Assembly: GCF_014217545.1 (NCBI RefSeq)
Contig: NZ_CP043178.1
Span: forward strand, 3,224,001-3,288,000
Reading direction: 5' to 3'
DNA from: Pseudarthrobacter sp. NBSH8
GTDB lineage: Bacteria > Actinomycetota > Actinomycetes > Actinomycetales > Micrococcaceae
DNA length: 64,000 nucleotides
This document shows, piece by piece, positions 34,948 to 41,337 of the stretch (position 1 is its first letter; every line of letters begins with the position of its first letter). The translations under genes were made by a program, and so were the position numbers. The notes beneath the pieces were generated by a model. It worked only from the letters and a program-made list of their open reading frames with translations. It made no database searches and had not been told where the DNA came from.

Positions 34948-34988
34948 AGGTGCACCTTACAAATCGTTGGCAAAAAAGCGCAATTTGA

Positions 34989-35070
34989 TTTCGACAGGCT
35001 CAATCACCGGGCCTGGGTTTCGGGCCCGCTCAATCACCGGGCCTGGGTTTCGACAGGCTCAACCAACGAA
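34989..35070. repeat. Dispersed repeat cluster between galU and the paa genes
   Basis: Three tandem copies of the TTTCGACAGGCTCAATCACC-type repeat, starting near 34989, 35018 and 35048; the middle one is altered (TTTCGGGCCCGCTC). The last overlaps the end of the enoyl-CoA hydratase gene and supplies its final codons and TGA stop. Confidence 0.8.
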
Positions 35071-35838
35071 CTTTGGCTCTCGCTTCTCCTGGAACGCCCG
35101 GAAGCCCTCGGCGTAGTCCGCGCTCTTGCAGAGGCGTGCCTGCTCGGCGTTTTCCTCGGCCATGGCGTCCCACAGGCCCAGCCGCTGGTCGCGGATGTGC
35201 GCCACCAGCTCCTTGCTCGCAGTGAACGCGCCCGTTGCCCCGGCGGCCACCTTCGTCACAATTTCCCTAGTGTTGCCCAGTAATTCATCGGCAGGCATCG
35301 CCCGGCTGAACATCCCCTGCGCCACGGCCTCCGTGCCGGACATGAGCTCGGCCGTGTAGATCAGGTCCAGCGTCCGGTGCATCCCCAGACGCTCGGTGAA
35401 GTACCAATGCCCGCCCGAATCCAGCGTCGCCCCCAGCTTGGCGAACGGAGAGCCGAACTTCGCATTCTCCGCCACGTACACCACGTCCGTGGCCAGCAGC
35501 AGGCCCAGCCCCACACCCAGGCAGGCACCCTGCGCGGCGGCGAACGTCGGCGCGGGGAACTCACTCATCTGCTTCAGCAACGGCTGCACCAGCCCACCCA
35601 GGTAGGCCTCGGCGTCGTCCGTTTCCGGCGTCACGCCCGAAATGTCCCGGCCCGCGCAGAAGGCGCGGCCTTCTCCCCTGAGCAGCAGCGCCCGCACCTC
35701 ACCGCGTGAGGCGGCGGCAGCGGCGTCGTCGTACGCCTGTGCTAAATCCGCAAGCGCCTGCTCGTCGAGGGAGTTCAGCTTGTACGGCGCGTCCAGGACA
35801 ACTTCGGCGATGTTGTTGGCGATGGAGAGGGAGATCAT
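35059..35838 (-). CDS. Enoyl-CoA hydratase/isomerase (PaaG-like)
   Basis: A 259-residue crotonase-family enzyme. Beside paaABCDE its likely task is to isomerise ring-1,2-epoxyphenylacetyl-CoA to the oxepin (PaaG reaction), though a hydratase role (PaaF) is possible. Crotonase features are ALLLRGEGRAFCAGRDISG (oxyanion hole), a second oxyanion segment AAAQGACLGVGLGLLLATDV, and KFGSPFAKLGATLDSGGHWY, with Asp in the position expected for isomerases. The ATG at 35838 follows AAGGAGCCC; an upstream in-frame start would read through repeat DNA. The stop codon lies inside a dispersed repeat copy. About 100 bp of repeats separate it from paaE. Confidence 0.85.
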   Translation of the reverse strand: MISLSIANNIAEVVLDAPYKLNSLDEQALADLAQAYDDAAAAASRGEVRALLLRGEGRAFCAGRDISGVTPETDDAEAYLGGLVQPLLKQMSEFPAPTFAAAQGACLGVGLGLLLATDVVYVAENAKFGSPFAKLGATLDSGGHWYFTERLGMHRTLDLIYTAELMSGTEAVAQGMFSRAMPADELLGNTREIVTKVAAGATGAFTASKELVAHIRDQRLGLWDAMAEENAEQARLCKSADYAEGFRAFQEKREPKFVG

Positions 35839-35862
35839 TGGGCTCCTTGGGTTGGGTTCGGG

Positions 35863-35930
35863 GGTTTCGACAGGCTCAACCACCGAGGGGTTTCGACGGT
35901 TTCGACAAGCTCAACCACCGAGACCACCGG
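35863..35930. repeat. Dispersed repeat cluster between paaE and the crotonase gene
   Basis: Two good copies (GTTTCGACAGGCTCAACCAC near 35864 and TTTCGACAAGCTCAACCACC near 35900) with a partial copy between them. They fill most of the gap between the two genes. Confidence 0.8.
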
Positions 35931-35937
35931 GGCCTCG

Positions 35938-37179
35938 TTAGACGTCGAAGTCGACTGATACATCTTTGCTGGTGGGGTGGCTCTGGCAGGTCAGGACGTA
36001 CCCCTTGTCCAGTTCATCCTGCTCCAGCGCGTAGTTCTCGTCCATGGTCACGGTGCCGGTGACCAGTTTGGCGCGGCATGTCCCGCACACTCCCCCGGCG
36101 CACGCGAACGGGACATCCGCCCGGACCCGCAACGCGGCGTTCAGGATCGACTCGCGGGCGTGCGTGGGGCTGGCCACCTCGCCCTGCAGGCCGTCCAGCT
36201 TAAACGTGATCCTGTACGCCTCCTGAGACTCGTCCACCACCACGGGACGGCCGGCATTGCCCTCCGGCCGGTCCGGCTTCCCGCTCGTAAACAGCTCGAA
36301 CCGCACGTGCTCCGGCTTCACCCCGCGCTCGGCCAGGGTGTCCCGGCACAGCTGCACCAGCTCGAACGGCCCGCACAGGAACCACTCGTCCACATCGTCC
36401 GCGTGGATGGCGGTGCCCAGCAGCTGCCGCAGCTTCCCGGCGTCGATCCGTCCGCTGAGCAGCGGCGCGATCCGCTGCTCGCGGGAGAGCACGTGGTGGA
36501 TGGCCAGCCGCTGCGGGTACCTGTCCTTCAGGTCCGCCAGCTCCTCCAGGAACATCACGTCCATGGCGGCCTTGTTGGCGTAGATCAGGTCAAAACGCGT
36601 CTCCGGGTTGGCCGCCAGCAGCGTGCGGGCGATCGCGATCACCGGGGTGATGCCCGAGCCCGCCGCGATGGCCACGAAACTGCCTCCCCCAATGGAGGCA
36701 GTTTCACCCGCCAGGTCTTCCGGGTGGTTCATGGAGTTCATGACGTTCTGCTCCACGGCCTTGCCGTCCCGGCCGTGCTTGGACACAAACGCGCCCATGG
36801 GGCTCATGACCTCCAGGGTGTCCCCCGCCTTCAGCTCCGCATTGGCCCACGTGGAAAACAGCCCGCCCAGGTCCTGCTTCACCGCCACCCGGATCTCGCT
36901 GCTGCCATCCGGGAAGCTGCGCGGCTCGGCACAGATGGAATAGCTGCGCCGCACCTCATGCGGCTCGCCGTTCTCATCCGCCAGCGTGGTGCGCAGGGCC
37001 ACATACTGGCCGGGCAGGTAGTCGAACTGGCCGGCGAGCTCTTCGGGGACGCCGAACGTCACCTCGATGGCGTCCTCGGTCAGCCGGCGCACCTCCGCGA
37101 CGGTGAGGGTGTGGAAGGACGGACGACGGCGGCCGCTGGCTAGCGCCGATTCGGCGGCGGTCTGGCGCACAACAGGCAT
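35938..37179 (-). CDS. paaE: Phenylacetyl-CoA epoxidase reductase subunit PaaE
   Basis: Passes electrons from NADPH through FAD and a 2Fe-2S cluster to the PaaABC(D) epoxidase that attacks the ring of phenylacetyl-CoA. The 413-residue protein has an FAD-binding barrel (YLPGQYVALRTT, RRSYSICAEP), an NAD(P)-binding domain (AAGSGITPVIAIARTLLAAN and FLCGPFELVQLC) and a C-terminal plant-type ferredoxin domain. The four cluster cysteines are at about residues 360, 365, 368 and 398 (CAGGVCGTC, then LTCQS), with the usual spacing. An insertion (NVMNSMNHPEDLAGETASIG) in the FAD-NAD link makes it slightly longer than E. coli PaaE. It starts nine bases after the paaD stop. Confidence 0.93.
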   Translation of the reverse strand: MPVVRQTAAESALASGRRRPSFHTLTVAEVRRLTEDAIEVTFGVPEELAGQFDYLPGQYVALRTTLADENGEPHEVRRSYSICAEPRSFPDGSSEIRVAVKQDLGGLFSTWANAELKAGDTLEVMSPMGAFVSKHGRDGKAVEQNVMNSMNHPEDLAGETASIGGGSFVAIAAGSGITPVIAIARTLLAANPETRFDLIYANKAAMDVMFLEELADLKDRYPQRLAIHHVLSREQRIAPLLSGRIDAGKLRQLLGTAIHADDVDEWFLCGPFELVQLCRDTLAERGVKPEHVRFELFTSGKPDRPEGNAGRPVVVDESQEAYRITFKLDGLQGEVASPTHARESILNAALRVRADVPFACAGGVCGTCRAKLVTGTVTMDENYALEQDELDKGYVLTCQSHPTSKDVSVDFDV

Positions 37180-37188
37180 GGGGCTTCC

Positions 37189-37716
37189 TTACAGGACTTT
37201 GAAGTAGTCGAACGGTTCCAGGCAGTCCTTGCAGACGTACAGCGCCTTGCAGGACGTGGAGCCGAACCGGGTGAGTTCCTTGGTGTTCAGGGACGAGCAC
37301 TGCGGGCACTTCACGGCCATCTGCAGGCGGATGGGGCCGTGGTGGCCGCCGGCTGCTGCCATGCCCGACGGCGGGGCGATGCCGTACTCCTTGAGCTTCG
37401 CCTTCCCGGCGTCCGTCATCCAATCCGTGGTCCAGGCCGGGGCGAGCACCAGGTCCACCTCTGCTGTGTAGCCTTCCTTGGCGAAGGCTGTCTTCAGGTC
37501 GTCGCGGATGGCGTCCATGGCCGGGCAGCCCGAGTACGTGGGCGTGATGGTGACCGTGACGTTGTTGTCTTTTATTTCCACGTTGCGCAGGATGCCCAGA
37601 TCCGCGATGGTGAGCACGGGGATCTCCGGATCGCAGACCGTGGCGGCGATGTCCCGCGCCTTCTGCCGGGGCGTCAGGGTCCGCGTTTCGAAGTCCGAGA
37701 TGTACATGGCGGTCAC
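37189..37716 (-). CDS. paaD: Phenylacetyl-CoA epoxidase maturation subunit PaaD
   Basis: A MIP18/SufT-family protein needed for epoxidase assembly, probably for iron-sulfur cluster handling. The 175-residue protein has the family core (VCDPEIPVLTIADLGILRNV and ITPTYSGCPAMDAIRDDL) and a C-terminal zinc-ribbon-like part with four Cys (CPQC, then VCKDC), as in PaaD. The start is a GTG at 37716 that overlaps the paaC stop as GTGA and has GGAG about eight bases upstream; an ATG at 37707 is the alternative. Confidence 0.92.
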   Translation of the reverse strand: MTAMYISDFETRTLTPRQKARDIAATVCDPEIPVLTIADLGILRNVEIKDNNVTVTITPTYSGCPAMDAIRDDLKTAFAKEGYTAEVDLVLAPAWTTDWMTDAGKAKLKEYGIAPPSGMAAAGGHHGPIRLQMAVKCPQCSSLNTKELTRFGSTSCKALYVCKDCLEPFDYFKVL

Positions 37717-38621
37717 CAGCTCGCTCCGGGATACTCGCGCGCCAGCACCTGCATCTCCGCGAGCAGGTAGCCCAGGTGCTCGGAGTGCTGGCCCTGCCGG
37801 CCGCCGCCCGGGGCCGCCGCTACGTCCGGCACCTCCAGCTCGGCTTCTTCGAGGACTTCGCCGATGAGGCGATTAAAGTCGGCTTTCAACGCTGAAGGCT
37901 CGACGGCGGCGCCCGTTGCAGCCAGGCGGGTGGTCAGCTCGTCGTCCTCGAAGAGCTCGGCGACGTAGGGCCACATCTGCTGCAGGCCCTGGATCATCCG
38001 TGCCCGTGATTCGTCGGTGCCGCCGGCCAGGCGCAGGACCCACTGGGCGCTGTGGTCCCGGTGGTAGTCCACTTCCTTCACGGCCTTGGCGGCGATGGCG
38101 GCAAGTGTGGCGTCCGTTGATTGCGTGAGCCGGCGGTAGAGCTCGAACTGGTAATAGCTCACCACGAACTGCCGGGCGATCGTCGCCGCGAAGTCGCCGT
38201 TGGGCTGCTCAAAGATCGCGGCCGACCGGAACTCATGCTCACGACGGAAGTACGCCAACTCGTCCTCGGTCTTGACTGTGCCGTCCTGCCCCAGGCAGGC
38301 GCCCGCGTAGGTGAGGAAGCTTCTTGCGTGGCCCAGCTGGTCCAGGGCGATGTTGCCCAGGGCCACGTCCTCCTCCAACTCGGGGCCGCGGGAGATCCAG
38401 TGGCCAAGTCGCTGGGCGAGGATCAGACCGTCGTCCCCCAGGCGCAGCGCGTACTCGGCCACATCCTCGGTGGGCTTGGCCAGGCCGGTGCGGACCTCCA
38501 GGGCGATGTCCTCCGGGCGCAGGGCGTTGCCGGGCGTGATGCGGGTGGCGGTCGCGGCAGGGGCCACGCCGGCGAGGGCCCCGCTGCGAGCTTGCGAGCT
38601 GTGGGAGTCGGTGGGGATCAT
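37713..38621 (-). CDS. paaC: Phenylacetyl-CoA epoxidase structural subunit PaaC
   Basis: Ferritin-like partner of PaaA without its own di-iron centre; it stabilises the catalytic subunit. The 302-residue protein has the PaaC regions LRLGDDGLILAQRLGHWISR, DIALDQLGHA-like NIALDQLGHARSFLTYAG, and AVKEVDYHRDHSAQWVLRLA. The first ~40 residues are a low-complexity leader (SHSSQARSGALAGVAPAATA), longer than in the enterobacterial protein. The start at 38621 overlaps the paaB stop as ATGA, and the end overlaps paaD, so the five paa genes are translationally coupled. Confidence 0.93.
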   Translation of the reverse strand: MIPTDSHSSQARSGALAGVAPAATATRITPGNALRPEDIALEVRTGLAKPTEDVAEYALRLGDDGLILAQRLGHWISRGPELEEDVALGNIALDQLGHARSFLTYAGACLGQDGTVKTEDELAYFRREHEFRSAAIFEQPNGDFAATIARQFVVSYYQFELYRRLTQSTDATLAAIAAKAVKEVDYHRDHSAQWVLRLAGGTDESRARMIQGLQQMWPYVAELFEDDELTTRLAATGAAVEPSALKADFNRLIGEVLEEAELEVPDVAAAPGGGRQGQHSEHLGYLLAEMQVLAREYPGASW

Positions 38622-39013
38622 AGGTGCTTCACCCCTTCGCTCTTGGTGTAGTACGTGGCGTGCCGGTAGTCCTTGCCCTGCGGGGACTCAAAGAAGGAGC
38701 CCTTGGAGTCGGGATCGCTGGCGGCAATGGCGTCGGCCGGGACCACCCAGATGGACACACCCTCATTGCGGCGCGTGTAAAGGTCCCGGGCGTTGCGCAG
38801 GGCCATGGCGGCATCTGGCGCGTGCAGGGACCCGGCATGGACGTGGGACAGGCCGCGGCTGGACCGGACAAAGACCTCCCAGAGGCCCCATCCGGTGGTT
38901 GAGCTTGTCGAAACCTCCGGGCGCCGGATTTCGACAGGCTCAATCACCGGCTCTCCCCCGTTGGTTGACGGGATTTCGACAGGCTCAATCACCGGATTTT
39001 TTGCGTCGCTCAT
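38618..39013 (-). CDS. paaB: Phenylacetyl-CoA epoxidase subunit PaaB with repeat-derived N-terminus
   Basis: Small bridging subunit of the epoxidase. The normal PaaB core begins at about residue 43 ([20 protein letters not shown]) and runs through [20 protein letters not shown] to the end. Residues 6-42 ([20 protein letters not shown] and on to EVSTSSTTG) are encoded by three copies of the dispersed genomic repeat, so the gene has gained an N-terminal extension of about 40 residues. The ATG at 39013 is well supported: it overlaps the paaA stop as ATGA and no other start gives a full core. A natural in-frame acquisition of repeat DNA is the simplest reading. Confidence 0.9.
   Translation of the reverse strand: MSDAKNPVIEPVEIPSTNGGEPVIEPVEIRRPEVSTSSTTGWGLWEVFVRSSRGLSHVHAGSLHAPDAAMALRNARDLYTRRNEGVSIWVVPADAIAASDPDSKGSFFESPQGKDYRHATYYTKSEGVKHL
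38892..38995. repeat. Dispersed repeat cluster inside paaB
   Basis: Three copies, near 38892-38920, 38928-38950 and 38971-38995; one is inverted relative to the other two. The two same-direction copies code for VIEPVEI and the inverted one for VSTSSTTG. All fall before the conserved PaaB core. Confidence 0.85.
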
Positions 39014-39987
39014 GCTGCGTATTCCTTTGTCTTTGCTGACTGTTTTGCTGCATAAGCGGCCGCTGCGTCGCGGACCCAGGCGCCGTCGTCGTGCGCTTCC
39101 CTCCGGCGCTCCAGGCGCTGGGCGTTGCAGGGGCCGCGGCCGGCGAGGACCTCGTGGAACTCTTCCCAGTCCAGCGGGCCATGTTCCCACTTTTTGGCGT
39201 CCTCGTTGAAGCGGATCTCGCTGTCCGGGAGAGTGAGGCCCAGCACGCGGACCTGTTCCACCATCATTCCCACGAAGCGGCTGCGGAGTTCGTCGTTGCT
39301 GAAACGCTTGATGTTCCAGGCCATGGACTGCTTGGAGTTGGGCGAATCGTCGTCCGGCGGGCCGAACATCATCAGCGCCGGGGCGTACCAGCGGTCCACG
39401 GCATCCTGGGCCATCTGCTTCTGCTCCGGGGTGCCGTGGGCGAGCTCCAGCAGGATCTCGAAGCCCTGGCGCTGGTGGAACGATTCCTCCTTGCAGACGC
39501 GCACCATGGCGCGGCCGTAGGGGCCGTAGGAGGCGCGGCACAGCGGCACCTGGTTGCAGATGGCGGCGCCGTCCACCAGCCAGCCGATGGCACCCATGTC
39601 CGCCCAGGTCCGGGCCGGGTAGTTGAAGATGGACGAGTAGCGTGCCTTGCCGGCGATGAGATCGGCCATCATCTTGTCCCGGCTCTGGCCCAGGGTCTCC
39701 GCTGCGGAGTACAGGTAGAGCCCGTGGCCGGCCTCGTCCTGGACCTTCGCCATCAGGATGGCCTTGCGCTTCAGGCTCGGGGCGCGGGAGATCCAGTTGG
39801 CTTCCGGCTGCATCCCGATGATCTCCGAGTGGGCATGCTGGGAAATCTGACGCAGAAGGGTCTTGCGGTAGGCGTCCGGCATCCAGTCTTTTGGTTCAAT
39901 GCGGGAATCCTCGGCCATGACGCGGTCAAAGTTGGCCTGACCGTCTGCTTCTTGGCTGTCCGCGTTGCGCTGGGCGTTGGCTTCCAT
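39010..39987 (-). CDS. paaA: Phenylacetyl-CoA epoxidase catalytic subunit PaaA
   Basis: Di-iron oxygenase subunit that epoxidises the aromatic ring of phenylacetyl-CoA. The 325-residue protein carries the two E-x-x-H type iron-binding helices ([20 protein letters not shown] and [18 protein letters not shown]) and the family segments [31 protein letters not shown] and the CoA-side [15 protein letters not shown]. First gene of the paaABCDE-crotonase run; its promoter lies in 39988-40270. Length and motifs match characterised PaaA proteins, apart from a short N-terminal leader. Confidence 0.95.
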   Translation of the reverse strand: MEANAQRNADSQEADGQANFDRVMAEDSRIEPKDWMPDAYRKTLLRQISQHAHSEIIGMQPEANWISRAPSLKRKAILMAKVQDEAGHGLYLYSAAETLGQSRDKMMADLIAGKARYSSIFNYPARTWADMGAIGWLVDGAAICNQVPLCRASYGPYGRAMVRVCKEESFHQRQGFEILLELAHGTPEQKQMAQDAVDRWYAPALMMFGPPDDDSPNSKQSMAWNIKRFSNDELRSRFVGMMVEQVRVLGLTLPDSEIRFNEDAKKWEHGPLDWEEFHEVLAGRGPCNAQRLERRREAHDDGAWVRDAAAAYAAKQSAKTKEYAA

Positions 39988-40029
39988 GGTTGCTCCTATG
40001 CACCTGCCTGGATTTGGTCCGATTTATTT

Positions 40030-40046
40030 ACCGACCGTTCGTTCAG
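40030..40046. promoter_or_regulatory. Possible TetR-type (PaaR-like) operator upstream of paaA
   Basis: ACCGACCGTTCGTTCAG, an imperfect inverted sequence 43 bp upstream of paaA. Actinobacterial paa operons are often controlled by a TetR-family PaaR with ACCGACCG-type half sites; the match here is partial and no paaR gene is in the window. Confidence 0.25.
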
Positions 40047-40270
40047 GATATGCGGAGGACGCGGAGGGCGTCAAGAAGCGGGCCTGCGGTTGCTGGCGAC
40101 GCGCATACCCCTTGTCGACGCGCACATACCCTGACGCGGCCCATATTTCGTGCGCGTCAGAGCACATGCGGGTCGAGAGTTGTGGTGCGCGTCGCCCGTA
40201 GTGAGGTTGGTTTTCCACATGGCGGCAGCTTGATCTGTCGTACACGGCGCGCAACTGGCATCTTCGGTAC

Positions 40271-41245
40271 ATGACCGACCTTCCACCACTTCTCTTGGCC
40301 CGCGACCGCATCGAGCACGGACTGACCGCCAAGGACCTCGCCAAGGGCGTAAAGGCCGGTTCGCTTGTCCGGATCCGGCACGGCGTCTACACCGACGGCC
40401 CCGCGTGGACACGACTGAAGCCGTGGGAGCAATACAGGCTCCGCATCAGCGCGGCGGCGGAAACCTTCGAGCGTCCCACCGTTTTCGCCCGACATTCCGC
40501 AGCTTCTGTCTGGAGCATTCCCACTATTGGCCTGCCCCATGCAGTCCACGCCCTGACGATGAAGAACGACGGCGGCCGGTCCCGCGCCGGAGTTGTCCGC
40601 CACTTCGCTGATCCATCGGCTCTGGCAGTGGTCCAGCGGGAGGGCCTGCTCGTCACCGGCCGCATCCGCACCGTCCTCGATCTGGCCGCGTTTACGCCGT
40701 TCACGGAGGCGGCGGCGCCGCTGGACCATGTGCTGAAACCGGACCGCGCCCTGCGACTACGGGCCCTCACCAAGGACGAGTTGATGGCGAGCATCGGCAC
40801 GAACTACTCCGCGGCGGCCGGGCGAAGGATACTGGCCGCCCTGGCCTTCGCGGACCCTTTGTCCGGTTCGGCGGGAGAGTCCTACAGCCGCTCGCTGATC
40901 CAGGTGGCCGGTTTCGAAACCCCGGCCCTGCAGCAAGCCATCCACGACAAGGACGGACTTGTTGGCTATGCCGACTTCTACTGGAAGCTGGCCAGGGTGG
41001 TTGGCGAATTCGATGGCGTGGAGAAGTACGTCAAACCGGAGTTCCTCAAAGGCAGGACAGCCTCGCAGGCCGTGGTGGAGGAAAAGAAGCGCGAGAACCG
41101 GATCCGGGCCACTGGGTTCAACGTGGTGAGGTGGGACTGGGCCGATCTGATGGAACCCGGGAAGCTGGAACGCAAGCTGGTAGCGGCCGGCGTGCCCCGC
41201 CGTCGTACGCGTTCTGCGGAATGCGACGCGCTAAAGTCCCCGTGA
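40271..41245 (+). CDS. AbiEi-like N-terminal domain protein with DUF559-like nuclease fold
   Basis: A 324-residue protein. The N-terminal ~45 residues resemble the winged-helix AbiEi antitoxin domain (GLTAKDLAKGVKAGSLVRIR, then HGVYTDGPAW). The C-terminal third looks like a PD-(D/E)xK/Vsr-type fold (GYADFYWKLARVVGEFDGVE, then EEKKRENRIRATGFNVVRWD). Proteins of this build are frequent in actinobacteria, often alone and without an AbiEii partner, and none is present here. Whether it defends, regulates or repairs DNA is unknown. It is divergent from paaA. GC content is slightly lower near its start. Confidence 0.75.
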   Translation: MTDLPPLLLARDRIEHGLTAKDLAKGVKAGSLVRIRHGVYTDGPAWTRLKPWEQYRLRISAAAETFERPTVFARHSAASVWSIPTIGLPHAVHALTMKNDGGRSRAGVVRHFADPSALAVVQREGLLVTGRIRTVLDLAAFTPFTEAAAPLDHVLKPDRALRLRALTKDELMASIGTNYSAAAGRRILAALAFADPLSGSAGESYSRSLIQVAGFETPALQQAIHDKDGLVGYADFYWKLARVVGEFDGVEKYVKPEFLKGRTASQAVVEEKKRENRIRATGFNVVRWDWADLMEPGKLERKLVAAGVPRRRTRSAECDALKSP

Positions 41246-41337
41246 CGCGCCTCTGCCGTGGCGACACCCGTATTCAGGTAGCGACAGCGCGCTTGCGTAG
41301 CGCCAGGCCGTTTGCGCGTCGCCGGGCCGTCTGCGCG

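Noticed and set aside
34989..35070. Possible CRISPR-like array from regularly spaced repeats
   Set aside because: Only three short copies with nearly no spacer, repeated elsewhere in the genome and even inside coding regions; no cas genes.
41246..41337. Short GC-rich repeats (CGCGTCGCCGGGC-like) between convergent genes as a terminator
   Set aside because: They are direct rather than inverted repeats and form no convincing stem.
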